In this document: positions 40,945 to 49,606 of the stretch, in pieces
How the letters are laid out: the number at the start of each line of letters is the position of its first letter
How positions within the stretch are numbered: position 1 is the stretch's first letter
DNA from: QHCA01 sp003244095
GTDB lineage: Bacteria > Actinomycetota > Actinomycetes > Mycobacteriales > QHCA01
Assembly: GCA_038329965.1 (NCBI GenBank)
Contig: JBBQNN010000004.1
Coordinates: 1 to 64,000 of the forward strand
DNA: 64,000 nucleotides
Reading direction: 5' to 3'
Notes under the pieces: model-generated
The model's input: only the letters and a program-made list of their open reading frames with translations
What the model was told of the DNA's origin: nothing
Databases searched by the model: none
Made by a program: the position numbers and the translations under genes

Positions 40945-41442
40945 GTGACCACGCGCACGGAGATCGACCGGATCATCCAGGCGGCACTGGACGCTGGGGG
41001 CATCGCCTACGTCCGCAATGCCGAAGGCGCCTATCTCGCCACGCTGCCCGGCACCCACAAGCTGGCCACGATGTGCTGGCTGGTCGCCGGCGAGCACGCG
41101 CTGCTGGTCGAGGCGTTCGTCATGCGCCGACCGGACGAGAACCGCGAGAAGCTCTACGACTTCATGCTGCAGCGCAACGCCCGGATGTACGGCGTGGCCT
41201 TCAGCGTCGACTCCGCCGGCGACGTCTACCTGGTCGGGCGGGTCGCCCTGCATGCGGTGACCGCGGAGGAGATCGACCGGCTGCTCGGCAGCGTGCTGAG
41301 CTACGCCGACGACAACTTCGACGCCATGCTCGAGATCGGGTTCGGGACCTCGATCCGCAAGGAGTGGGCGTGGCGGGTCAAGCGCGGGGAGTCGCTGGCA
41401 AACCTGCAGGCCTTCGCCCGCTTCGCCGACCCCGACCGCTGA
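40945..41442 (+). CDS. YbjN-domain protein
   Basis: This 165-residue protein has a GTG start at 40945, just behind mshA and so in the same transcript. It has the YbjN/T3SS-chaperone-like alpha-beta fold: TEIDRIIQAALDAGGIAYVR, VEAFVMRRPDENREKLYDFM, LQRNARMYGVAFSVDSAGDV and the final EIGFGTSIRKEWAWRVKRGE. The mshA-YbjN pairing is conserved in actinobacteria; the function is unknown, perhaps linked to thiol metabolism or protein handling. Confidence 0.88.
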   Translation: MTTRTEIDRIIQAALDAGGIAYVRNAEGAYLATLPGTHKLATMCWLVAGEHALLVEAFVMRRPDENREKLYDFMLQRNARMYGVAFSVDSAGDVYLVGRVALHAVTAEEIDRLLGSVLSYADDNFDAMLEIGFGTSIRKEWAWRVKRGESLANLQAFARFADPDR

Positions 41443-41443
41443 C

Positions 41444-41477
41444 CGCCACCCGCCACCCGCCACCCGCCACCCGCCAA
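41444..41477. repeat. Short tandem repeat CCGCCAC x ~5
   Basis: Directly after the YbjN stop, the 7-mer CCGCCAC repeats almost five times. It lies between YbjN and the first STPK gene, about 65 bp before its ATG. Such a tract can change length by slippage. Confidence 0.85.
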
Positions 41478-41543
41478 AGCAGCGTCTTCCCGGAAAACGC
41501 TGGGTGGGGGTGGCCGGGCGTACCGCCGGTAGGCTCGCCGTTC

Positions 41544-43205
41544 ATGGGCGATTCGACCGACGACGTGCTGCGAGTGGTCGCCGGGCGCTACCGCCTGATG
41601 GGCAAGATCGGGCAGGGCGGGATGGGCACCGTGTGGAAGGCACACGACGACCTGCTCGGCCGTACGGTCGCCATCAAGGAGGTCGACCTCCGCCAGCTCA
41701 CTAGCGTCGAACGGCCCCGGATGCGGGAGCGCACCCTGCGCGAGGCACGTACGGCAGCCCGGCTGTCGCACCCCAACGCGGTCACGGTGTTCGACGTGGT
41801 CGAGGAGGACGGCCAGCCGTGGATCGTGATGTCGCTGGTCGTGGCCGACAGCCTCGCCGACGTGATCGCCGAGCGAGGGCCGCTCGCGCCGGAGCGCGTC
41901 GCCGAGGTCGGGCTGGCCCTGCTGAGCGCGCTGGAGGCCGCGCACCGGGCCGGCATCCTGCACCGCGACGTCAAACCCAGCAACGTGCTGATCGGCGACG
42001 ACGGCACGGTGGTGCTGACCGACTTCGGCATCGCCACCCTGGAGGGTGACGTGTCCCTGACCAGTACGGGGATGCTGTTCGGGGCGCCGGCCTACATCGC
42101 CCCGGAGCGGGCCCGGGGGCAGCGGCCCGGCCCGGCGTCGGACCTGTGGTCGCTGGGTGCCACGCTCTACACCGCCGTCGAGGGCAACCCACCGTTCGAC
42201 CGGGAGTCCCCGATGGCCACCCTGACCGCGCTGGTCAGCGAGGACCTGCCGGTGCCGCGTTCGGCCGGTCGGCTAACTCCCGCGCTGAAGGCCCTGCTGG
42301 AGCGTGACCCGGCGCACCGGGTCGACGCGGCGGGCGCGCGGCTGCTGCTGGAGCAGGCCCGGCCCGGGCATCGTCCCGACCCGGCGCCCGGTGCCCCGAC
42401 CACCGCCGTACCACCGGACCAGATGGCCACCCGGACGCTGCCGGTGTTCCCGGAAGAGGCAGCCGGCTGGCCCCCAGGTACGGCCACACCATCCGGACCG
42501 GCCACCGTACGGCCGGAGCCGCCGGCCCGGTCACCGGAGCCGGCCGCCAGCCCCGTCCCCCCGCCGGACGCCTACCGCACCCCGCCGGGCCGCCGTTCCC
42601 GTCCCTCGGTCGTGCTCCTGGCACTGCTCGCAGCGCTCCTCGTCGGGGCGGCCGGGACGGCGGTCGTGCTGGCCCACGGCGGCGAAAAGGGCACGCCGGC
42701 GGCCAAGGCGCCCGGATCGCCGCAACCGAGTCCCGCCCGGTCGAGCCCGGCGACCCGGCCAACACCGTCGGCTGGCGCCTCGCAGCCGCGCGCCTCAGCG
42801 GGGGACTTCCCGACGCTGTCGCAGGGCAGCAGTGGCCCCCGGGTACGCGCCGCGCAATACCTGCTGCGCCACGGGGGACGAGTCATCGACATCGATGGGA
42901 ACTACGGAGCCGCCATGGCCCAGGAGGTGCGGGACTACCAGAGCGGCAAAGGGCTCGCCGTCAGCGGACACGTCGACCCTGCCACGTGGGCCGCGCTGGT
43001 CACCACCGTCCGACGCGGCGACAACAGCGATGCCGTGAGCGCCGCCCAGACCCTCCTCGTTGCCGCTGGTCACGACCTGACGGTGGATGGCCTCTTCGGG
43101 GCCAAGACCGAGTCGGCGGTGCGCGACTTCCGGGCCGGCCGGGGCCTCGCCGTCAGCGGGGTCGTGACCCCGGACGTGTTCTTGGATCTGCTGAACCGAG
43201 CCTGA
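41544..43205 (+). CDS. Ser/Thr protein kinase with two extracellular peptidoglycan-binding domains
   Basis: This 553-residue transmembrane kinase has its kinase domain at residues ~15-275: GQGGMGTVWKAH (P-loop), VAIKEVD (Lys), HRDVKPSN (catalytic loop), DFGIATLEG, SLTSTGMLFGAPAYIAPERA (activation loop), DLWSLGATLY. After a Pro-rich linker, a single helix (SVVLLALLAALLVGAAGTAV) lies near 353-375. Outside are two PG_binding_1 repeats from about 420 and 489 (GNYGAAMAQEVRDYQSGKGL and GLFGAKTESAVRDFRAGRGL). It probably senses the cell wall, analogous to PASTA kinases but with a different ligand module. Confidence 0.92.
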   Translation: MGDSTDDVLRVVAGRYRLMGKIGQGGMGTVWKAHDDLLGRTVAIKEVDLRQLTSVERPRMRERTLREARTAARLSHPNAVTVFDVVEEDGQPWIVMSLVVADSLADVIAERGPLAPERVAEVGLALLSALEAAHRAGILHRDVKPSNVLIGDDGTVVLTDFGIATLEGDVSLTSTGMLFGAPAYIAPERARGQRPGPASDLWSLGATLYTAVEGNPPFDRESPMATLTALVSEDLPVPRSAGRLTPALKALLERDPAHRVDAAGARLLLEQARPGHRPDPAPGAPTTAVPPDQMATRTLPVFPEEAAGWPPGTATPSGPATVRPEPPARSPEPAASPVPPPDAYRTPPGRRSRPSVVLLALLAALLVGAAGTAVVLAHGGEKGTPAAKAPGSPQPSPARSSPATRPTPSAGASQPRASAGDFPTLSQGSSGPRVRAAQYLLRHGGRVIDIDGNYGAAMAQEVRDYQSGKGLAVSGHVDPATWAALVTTVRRGDNSDAVSAAQTLLVAAGHDLTVDGLFGAKTESAVRDFRAGRGLAVSGVVTPDVFLDLLNRA

Positions 43206-43219
43206 TCGGGGCCGCAACG

Positions 43220-43864
43220 ATGACGCACCGCTACTGGCCGCTGTTCGACCTGCGGCTCACGACGCCCGACCTCGAGCTCCGCCCGATGACCGAGGGCGAC
43301 CAGTTGGCGCTCGCCGACCTGCTGCCCGACGACTTCGAGCTCGACCCGGCCGCGACGCGGTACACCGTCGATGACGAGCACACCAGCCGCGGGATCGTGA
43401 CCTTCCAGTCGTACTGGAACGCGTACGGCACCTGGTCGCCGGCCCACTGGCGGCTGAACTTCGCGGTGTTCGCCGCGGGTGAGCTGATCGGGGCGCAGGA
43501 GCTCGAGGGCACCGACTTCCCGGTCCTGCGTACCGTCGACACCTTCTCCTTCCTGGTCCCGGCCGCCCGCGGCCGGGGGCTCGGCAAGCAGATGCGCGGG
43601 GCGATCCTGGCGCTGGCGTTCGGGCCGATGGCTGCGCAGGCCGCGATCACCTCGGCCTGGCACGACAACCACGCGTCGCTCGGCGTCTCGCGGGCGCTGG
43701 GCTACCAGCCCAACGGCGAGGCGCTGCACCGGCACGAACGCGGCGGGGTCGACGTCATGGTGCACCTGCGGCTGACCCGCGCGGACTGGCTGGCCGGCGG
43801 AGCGGCCGACCGGGTCGGCATCAGCGGGTTCGAGCCCTGCCGCCCGCTGTTCGGCCTCGCCTGA
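43220..43864 (+). CDS. GNAT-family N-acetyltransferase
   Basis: This 214-residue protein starts MTHRYWPLFDLRLTTPDLEL and has the GNAT fold: FAVFAAGELIGAQELEGTDF, VDTFSFLVPAARGRGLGKQM (the RGxGxG acetyl-CoA loop), and AITSAWHDNHASLGVSRALG with the NxxSxxxxxxxGY region, then YQPNGEALHRHERGG. Start ATG 43220 lies 14 bp after the kinase stop, so it may be expressed with it. The substrate is unknown. Confidence 0.9.
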   Translation: MTHRYWPLFDLRLTTPDLELRPMTEGDQLALADLLPDDFELDPAATRYTVDDEHTSRGIVTFQSYWNAYGTWSPAHWRLNFAVFAAGELIGAQELEGTDFPVLRTVDTFSFLVPAARGRGLGKQMRGAILALAFGPMAAQAAITSAWHDNHASLGVSRALGYQPNGEALHRHERGGVDVMVHLRLTRADWLAGGAADRVGISGFEPCRPLFGLA

Positions 43865-43874
43865 GCCCTCCTCC

Positions 43875-43891
43875 GGGACCTTCGGCCCTGG
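43875..43891 (+). promoter_or_regulatory. DevR/OsdR (DosR)-type box
   Basis: GGGACCTTCGGCCCTGG lies 57 bp before the Acg-family start. It fits the actinobacterial dormancy-regulator palindrome (GGGAC-n4-GNCCC type). Both the family of the downstream gene and the position argue for hypoxia or nitric-oxide control. Confidence 0.6.
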
Positions 43892-43947
43892 CAGTGGGGT
43901 GACCGGCCCGCCTACGGTCGGAGGGGCCAGTCGCACCGGAGGTGGCC

Positions 43948-44949
43948 GTGAACCGCGTCGCTCGACAACCGCAGACGCAGCCCTTCACCCCAGATGAGGT
44001 CGCGCTGCTCGTCGACCGCGCCGGCCGAGCACCCTCGGTACACAACACCCAGCCCTGGTCGTTCCGAGCCGAAGACAGCGTCATCGAGTTGCATGCCGAT
44101 CCCCGCAGGGGCCTCGCGGTGGCGGACCCGCAGGGCAGGGAGCGACTGATCTCCTGCGGTGCCGCCCTGTTCAACCTGCGCCTGACCATGCAGCACCTGG
44201 GTCACCGGCCGCGTGTCACGTTGTTGCCTGACGGCCCGGCCGGCAGTCGTGTGGCCGTGATAGCGCGCGGTCCCGCGCACAGTGCCACTGCCGCCGAAGA
44301 CAGGCTGTACGAGGCGATCCCCCATCGCCGCACGCAGCGACGACCGTTCGACCGGCGGCCGCTGACCGACTCCCAGCGGCTCCGACTCAATGGGGCGGCG
44401 GCGAGTGAAAATCTGTGGGTACGGTTCCTCGACGACCCGGCACTGCGCCGGCAGGTCGCCCTTCTGATGGCCGCCGCCGCCGCCGCCGACACGAACGATC
44501 CGGCCTACCGGGCCGAGCTGGACGGGTGGATCCACGGAGGCCGGCCGACGTCCGACGGGATCCCGCTGCGGTCGCTGGATGCCGCCAACTACCCCATAGA
44601 CGGCCTGCCCTGGCGGGACCGGGGAGCCGGCGGACCGTCGCTGGCCGCGATCGAAGAGGAGTTGACCATCTCCACCGTGCTGGTCATGGGCTCGCTGCGG
44701 GACACCCCGCGGGACTGGCTCGACACCGGACAGGGGTTGCAGCACGCGCTATTGGACGCACACACCAGCGGGCTGGTCTGTTCCTTCGCCAACCAGCTGA
44801 TCGAACTTCCGGCGTTGCGGTCGAGGCTGAGCGCCCTCCTTGCGATGCCGGGGTATCCCCAGCTGATCCTCCGCGTCGGGCATCCCCTGGTCGACGTGCC
44901 GCCGACGCCACGGCGGGGCACGGCGGAGCTCTTCGTTGAATCTCGCTAG
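43948..44949 (+). CDS. Acg-family FMN-binding nitroreductase-like protein
   Basis: This 333-residue protein has two degenerate nitroreductase halves. The N-terminal one carries LVDRAGRAPSVHNTQPWSFR, the standard FMN-site APSxHNxQPW motif. Later come CGAALFNLRLTMQHLG, IPHRRTQRRPFDRRPLT and the second half GSLRDTPRDWLDTGQGLQHA with FANQLIELPALRSRL. It is the homologue group of mycobacterial Rv2032/Acg, where the FMN is sequestered and activity is uncertain. GTG 43948 was chosen for its spacing from CGGAGG. A DevR-like box precedes it and a hairpin follows it. Confidence 0.9.
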   Translation: MNRVARQPQTQPFTPDEVALLVDRAGRAPSVHNTQPWSFRAEDSVIELHADPRRGLAVADPQGRERLISCGAALFNLRLTMQHLGHRPRVTLLPDGPAGSRVAVIARGPAHSATAAEDRLYEAIPHRRTQRRPFDRRPLTDSQRLRLNGAAASENLWVRFLDDPALRRQVALLMAAAAAADTNDPAYRAELDGWIHGGRPTSDGIPLRSLDAANYPIDGLPWRDRGAGGPSLAAIEEELTISTVLVMGSLRDTPRDWLDTGQGLQHALLDAHTSGLVCSFANQLIELPALRSRLSALLAMPGYPQLILRVGHPLVDVPPTPRRGTAELFVESR

Positions 44950-44965
44950 GACGCTCTCGCCGGAC

Positions 44966-44981
44966 GAACGCCCCGGCGTTC
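44966..44981 (+). terminator. Hairpin after the Acg-family gene
   Basis: GAACGCC-CC-GGCGTTC is a perfect inverted repeat starting 16 bases after the stop. It has a very tight loop and no U-tract. It could be a weak terminator or an operator for the slipin/ATPase pair, whose upstream region (44982-45203) holds no other gene. Confidence 0.5.
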
Positions 44982-45203
44982 CTGTCCGATCTGGACGTCA
45001 TGCCAGCCGGCCACAACTCGGAGTACCGTCGGTCTACCGGAGGTACTTCGTACGCTGGCTTCCTCGTCGGCCTCGCCCCCGGTGATCCGCAATCGGTCCG
45101 GGCAGGCCTGAACGGCCCAGCTCAGAAGCGCTCGTCAAATGCTCCCGCGCGGCGCCCTGTGCGCACCCAAGGGACTTTCTGCAGCAATCTGAGGAGCGTC
45201 GTC

Positions 45204-45986
45204 GTGAACGTTCTGATTTCCGTCGCCGTCATCGTCGTGATCGTCTCCCTGATCGTGCTCGTACTGGCGGTCAGGATCGTGAAACAGTACGAGTTGGGAG
45301 TGTTGTTCCGGCTGGGCCGTGTCCAGGGCGCGCGCGGTCCGGGCCTACGGGTGATCGTCCCGTTCGTTGACGTCCTGCACCGGGTGTCGATGCGAATCGT
45401 CACGATGCCGATCCAGTCGCAGGGCATCATCACCCGAGACAACGTGAGCGTCGACGTCTCCGCGGTCGCCTACTTCCGCGTGGTGGACGCGGTGAAGTCG
45501 GTCGTTGCGATCGAGAACGTCCACACCGCCATCAACCAGATCGCGCAAACCACGCTCCGCAAGGTCGTGGGTCAGCACACCCTCGACGAGACGCTGTCCG
45601 AGACCGACCGGATCAACCTGGACATCCGTGAGATTCTCGACGTCACTACCCTCGATTGGGGCGTGGAGGTCACCCTGGTCGAACTGAAGGACATCCAGCT
45701 GCCCGACAGCATGAAACGAGCGATGGCCCGGCAGGCAGAGGCGGAGCGGGAGAAGCGCGCGAAGATCATCAACGCCGAGGGCGAGTCGCTGGCCGCCGCC
45801 GCCCTGGGTGACGCTTCGGACATCATGATGGCCCATCCGCTGGCCCTGCAGCTCCGCAACCTGCAGAGCCTGGTCGAGATCGGCGTGGACAAGAACACCA
45901 CGGTCGTGTTCCCTGCGCCGCTCATGACGACGATCGCCGAGCTTGGCGCGTTCCTGGCGCGGGAGGCTGCTGCGGCAGGCCCGTGA
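45204..45986 (+). CDS. SPFH/band-7 slipin (stomatin-like) protein
   Basis: This 260-residue protein has a GTG start at 45204 with GAGGAG upstream. An N-terminal membrane anchor (VLISVAVIVVIVSLIVLVLA) is followed by the band-7 domain: VKQYELGVLFRLGRVQGARG, GLRVIVPFVDVLHRVSMRIV, QSQGIITRDNVSVDVSAVAY. The slipin-specific helix MARQAEAEREKRAKIINAEG comes next. Slipins organise membrane microdomains and often work with NfeD-like proteases; none is adjacent. It lies 82 bp before a P-type ATPase gene, probably in the same transcript. Confidence 0.92.
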   Translation: MNVLISVAVIVVIVSLIVLVLAVRIVKQYELGVLFRLGRVQGARGPGLRVIVPFVDVLHRVSMRIVTMPIQSQGIITRDNVSVDVSAVAYFRVVDAVKSVVAIENVHTAINQIAQTTLRKVVGQHTLDETLSETDRINLDIREILDVTTLDWGVEVTLVELKDIQLPDSMKRAMARQAEAEREKRAKIINAEGESLAAAALGDASDIMMAHPLALQLRNLQSLVEIGVDKNTTVVFPAPLMTTIAELGAFLAREAAAAGP

Positions 45987-46068
45987 TGCCGCCCGCGGCC
46001 GCCGGCAGGCCGATCCGTTCAGGCGACAACAAACGGCACGTCCTAGCCCGGCAAGGAGCTGCTCACGC

Positions 46069-48789
46069 GTGACCGTCGCCGCCCCCGCACAGCCGGCAAA
46101 CCCCGTGACGGCCCTGCCCGGCGGGATCACGCAGGCCGCCACGATGACCGCAGCGGAGGTACTGTCCGATCTTGGGGTGGACCCCGACGCGGGGCTTTCC
46201 GGCGGCGAGGCTCGGCGGCGGCAGGAGCAGTGCGGCCCGAATGCCGTCTCCTCGCACCACGCCAGGCTGGTTCCGGTGCTGTGGCACCAGCTTCGCTCGC
46301 CGCTGCTGGGACTCCTGGTGGTCGCCGCGGCCGCCTCCTATTTCGTCGGCGAGCGCAGCGGCGCCCTCATCATCGGTGGGATCGTCGCCCTGTCGGTCGG
46401 CCTCGGGTTCGTCAACGAGTACCGGGCCGAGAAGGCAGCGGAGGCCCTGCACTCCCAGATCCGTCGCGCGGCCGTGGTCCTCCGCGACAAGCTAACGGCC
46501 ACCGTGGACGTCACCGCACTGGTGCCCGGTGATCTTGTCGAGCTGCGGCTCGGTGACATCGTCCCGGCCGACGTCCGGCTGATCGAGGCGACGGGCCTGG
46601 CATGCGACGAGTCGGTCCTGACGGGCGAATCGCTGCCCGCCGACAAGGGCGTCGTCGCGGTCGAGCCGGGCACCGCTCTGGCGGAGCTGTTCGGATGCGC
46701 GCTGATGGGCACAGTCGTGTCCGCCGGGGCTGCCCGCGGAGTGGTGGCGGCCACCGGAGTCCATACGGAGTTCGGCAAGATCGCCGCAGGGCTGAGCACC
46801 CACCAGCTCGACACGGAATTCCAGGTCGGGCTGCGCCGGTTCTCCCTGCTTCTGGTGTACGTGGCCGGGGCCCTGACCGCGTCGATCTTCGTGATCAACG
46901 TCGTCCTGCACAAGCCGATCATCGACGCGCTGTTGTTCTCACTGGCGATCGCGGTCGGCATCACCCCGCAGTTGCTGCCAGCGGTCGTGTCCTCGAGCCT
47001 GGCTGCCGGATCGCGCCGGATGAGCCGTCGCAAGGTGCTGGTCAAGCGGCTGGTGTGCATCGAGGACCTCGGCGACGTGGACGTGCTGTTCACCGACAAG
47101 ACCGGCACCCTCACCGCCGGCCGCATCGACTACGTACGCGCCATACCGGCCGGACCGGCACGGCCCGCCGCGGTGCTGCTGTGGGGCCTGTTGTGCACGG
47201 AGACCACCGCGCATGACGGGCTCGCCGTGGGCGGCAGCCCGCTCGACCGGGCGCTCTGGAACTCCGCCCCTGCCCTGAGCCGGCACGCCGAGGTGACCGG
47301 CTACACGCGCCTTCAGGTCGTGCCGTTCGACCACGAGCGCCGGATGGTCTCGGTCCTCGTCCGGGACCCCGCCGGCCAGTCGACCCTGGTCACGAAGGGT
47401 GCACCGGAAAGCGTCTTGGAACGCTGCGTGGATGTGCCGGCCGGCGTGCGGACCGCCCTTGAGGCCGAGTTCGCCGCCGGCAACCGGGTCGTCGCCGTTG
47501 CCACCCGTCTCGCGACCGGCTCCGGCTCTGACCGGGCGAGTACGGCCGACGAGCACGACCTGAGCCTTCAGGGGCTCCTGGTGTTCTTGGATCCGCCCAA
47601 GCCGGACGCAGCAGGCGCCCTGCGCAGGCTGGGCGACCTGGGCATCGCGGTCAAGGTCGTCACCGGCGACAACGCCGCGGTTGCCGTCAAGCTGTGTCAC
47701 GACGTCGGGCTGGGTGGTGGCCCAGGAGATGGGGCTGCGCTGACCGGCACCGACCTGGACGCCCTCGACGACTCCCAGCTCGCCGCGGCGATCGGCCGCA
47801 CCACGGTGTTCGCCCGCGTGAGCCCGCAACACAAGGCTCGTATCGTGCGTGTCCAGCGGCGCAGCGGCGGCGGCGTCGCCTTCCTCGGTGACGGCGTCAA
47901 CGACGCGCTCGCCCTGCACGCGGCCGATGTGGGCATCTCGGTCGACTCGGCCACCGACGTCGCCAAGGACGCCGCCGACGTGATCCTGATGGAGAAGGAT
48001 CTCGACGTGCTCGCCGACGGCGTCGCCGAGGGCCGGCGGATCTTCGCCAACACCATCAAGTACGTGCTGATGGGCACGTCCAGCAACTTCGGCAACATGT
48101 TCTCTGCCGCGGGTGCGTCGCTGTTCCTGACGTACCTGCCGATGCTGCCGTCCCAGATCCTGCTCAACAACCTGCTCTACGACACGAGCCAGCTGGCCAT
48201 TCCCACCGACAACGTCGACGAGGAGCAGCTGCGCCGCCCCTCACACTGGGACATCGGGTTCATCCGCCGTTTCATGATCTTCTTCGGGCCGCTGAGCTCG
48301 GTGTTCGACTTCGTGACCTTCGGGGTCATGTTGTGGGTTTTTCACTCCGGGCCCGCACAGTTCCGCACCGGCTGGTTCGTGGAGTCCCTGGCCACGCAGA
48401 CCCTGGTCATCTTCGCGATCCGCACCAGACGCGTCCCGTTCTTTCGGAGCCATCCGAGCGTGCCGCTGTCCATGGCCGCGCTCGGGACGGTCGCTGTCGG
48501 CGCGCTGCTGCCCGCCACCCCACTCGCTCAGGCGCTCGGCTTCCGGGCATTGCCCGTCGGCTTCTTCGTCGCTCTGGCGGGCATGGTGCTCGGCTACCTG
48601 GCCTTGATCGAGATCGGCAAGCGGATCTTCTTCCGCGCGGCGTCGGTCATGCCTTCCGCGAACACGAAGCGCGACCACAGGCGCCACCACCAGCGGCGGC
48701 GCGCGGCCTACTTCAGCACCGGCAGGCGCCAGCCGAGCCGGTCGTCAACCCACGTCATGACGCCGGGAGAACCTCCCGCCTCCGCATGA
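46069..48789 (+). CDS. Mg2+-type (P-IIIB) P-type ATPase, MgtA/MgtB-like
   Basis: This 906-residue cation pump has a GTG start at 46069 with AAGGAG upstream. P-type hallmarks are TGES near residue 184 (actuator), ITPQLLP in helix 4, DKTGTLT at about 343 (phosphorylated Asp), KGAPESVLERC (nucleotide site) and GDGVNDALAL near 607. The C-terminal NNLLYDTSQLAIPTDNVDEE and RTRRVPFFRSHPSVPL segments are typical of MgtA/MgtB. It imports Mg2+ across the membrane. The extreme C-terminus adds a basic ~45-residue tail (KRDHRRHHQRRRAAYFST). Its slipin and Acg neighbours suggest a stress or dormancy regulon. Confidence 0.9.
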   Translation: MTVAAPAQPANPVTALPGGITQAATMTAAEVLSDLGVDPDAGLSGGEARRRQEQCGPNAVSSHHARLVPVLWHQLRSPLLGLLVVAAAASYFVGERSGALIIGGIVALSVGLGFVNEYRAEKAAEALHSQIRRAAVVLRDKLTATVDVTALVPGDLVELRLGDIVPADVRLIEATGLACDESVLTGESLPADKGVVAVEPGTALAELFGCALMGTVVSAGAARGVVAATGVHTEFGKIAAGLSTHQLDTEFQVGLRRFSLLLVYVAGALTASIFVINVVLHKPIIDALLFSLAIAVGITPQLLPAVVSSSLAAGSRRMSRRKVLVKRLVCIEDLGDVDVLFTDKTGTLTAGRIDYVRAIPAGPARPAAVLLWGLLCTETTAHDGLAVGGSPLDRALWNSAPALSRHAEVTGYTRLQVVPFDHERRMVSVLVRDPAGQSTLVTKGAPESVLERCVDVPAGVRTALEAEFAAGNRVVAVATRLATGSGSDRASTADEHDLSLQGLLVFLDPPKPDAAGALRRLGDLGIAVKVVTGDNAAVAVKLCHDVGLGGGPGDGAALTGTDLDALDDSQLAAAIGRTTVFARVSPQHKARIVRVQRRSGGGVAFLGDGVNDALALHAADVGISVDSATDVAKDAADVILMEKDLDVLADGVAEGRRIFANTIKYVLMGTSSNFGNMFSAAGASLFLTYLPMLPSQILLNNLLYDTSQLAIPTDNVDEEQLRRPSHWDIGFIRRFMIFFGPLSSVFDFVTFGVMLWVFHSGPAQFRTGWFVESLATQTLVIFAIRTRRVPFFRSHPSVPLSMAALGTVAVGALLPATPLAQALGFRALPVGFFVALAGMVLGYLALIEIGKRIFFRAASVMPSANTKRDHRRHHQRRRAAYFSTGRRQPSRSSTHVMTPGEPPASA

Positions 48790-49099
48790 AGGCCCTCGGA
48801 GCCCGGGACAATGCCATGGCCGCTGGCGAGCGGTTTCACGGCTGGTAGGGCCAGCCACCCTGAAGAATGGCGCGCGGCTCGCCTGGCATGAAAGACCCCG
48901 CGCAGTCCCAGACCGCCCGGGGGCCGGTCGATCGCGCCCGGGACGTGGAAAGCCCGGTGTGGAGGGCCACCCGCCCCGGTGATCCTGGCCTCCCAGGCCG
49001 GTGCCAGCCGGGCTAAGCGGGCCTGGATCACCGCAGAGGGGGTGGCAGGATGGTGATCTTGATGTGGCGGTGGTCGTACTCGCCTGCCAGCATGGGCGG
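48790..49099. other. Gene-free interval after the P-type ATPase
   Basis: No ORF with coding character or known domain is visible on either strand. I see no convincing terminator or promoter, and no match to the repeats elsewhere in the window. The DinB gene's promoter should lie in its right part. Confidence 0.3.
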
Positions 49100-49606
49100 A
49101 TGACCGAACCCACCCGCCTCGACCCGCCGTTCGTCGCCGCCGAGCGCGAGATGCTCGACAACTGGCTCGACTACCACCGGGACACGCTGGCGCTGAAGTG
49201 CGCCGACCTCACCCCGGAGCAATTGCGCGAGCGGTCGGCACCACCCTCGACGCTCAGCCTCCTCGGGCTGGTCCGGCACATGGCCGAGGTGGAGCATGCC
49301 TGGTTCCAGAACCGCCTGCGCGGCCAGGGTGAGGGCTACCTCTACTGCTCCGACGCCAACCTCGACGGCGACTTCGACGACGTCGACACCGCTGACGTGA
49401 CCGAGGCGTTCGCGACCTGGCGGCTCGAGTGCGCCAAAGCGCGCGAAGCCGCCGCCGAGGCCGACTCGCTCGACGTGATCGCCGACGCGGCCCAGGGCAA
49501 GATCTCCTTGCGCTGGATCATGGTCCACATGATCGAGGAGTACGCCCGGCACAACGGCCACGCCGACCTGCTGCGCGAGCGGATCGACGGTGCGACCGGT
49601 GATTAG
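49100..49606 (+). CDS. DinB-family protein (DUF664 type)
   Basis: This 168-residue four-helix-bundle protein starts MTEPTRLDPPFVAAEREMLD. Metal-ligand histidines are recognisable in LGLVRHMAEVEHAWFQNRLR (first) and IMVHMIEEYARHNGHADLLR (the HxxxEYxRHNGHAD motif). DUF664/DinB proteins are often thiol-dependent transferases or hydrolases, with mycothiol as the likely co-substrate in this host. ATG 49100 fits family length. The stop overlaps the start of the lipoprotein gene by 17 bases, so the genes are linked. Confidence 0.9.
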   Translation: MTEPTRLDPPFVAAEREMLDNWLDYHRDTLALKCADLTPEQLRERSAPPSTLSLLGLVRHMAEVEHAWFQNRLRGQGEGYLYCSDANLDGDFDDVDTADVTEAFATWRLECAKAREAAAEADSLDVIADAAQGKISLRWIMVHMIEEYARHNGHADLLRERIDGATGD

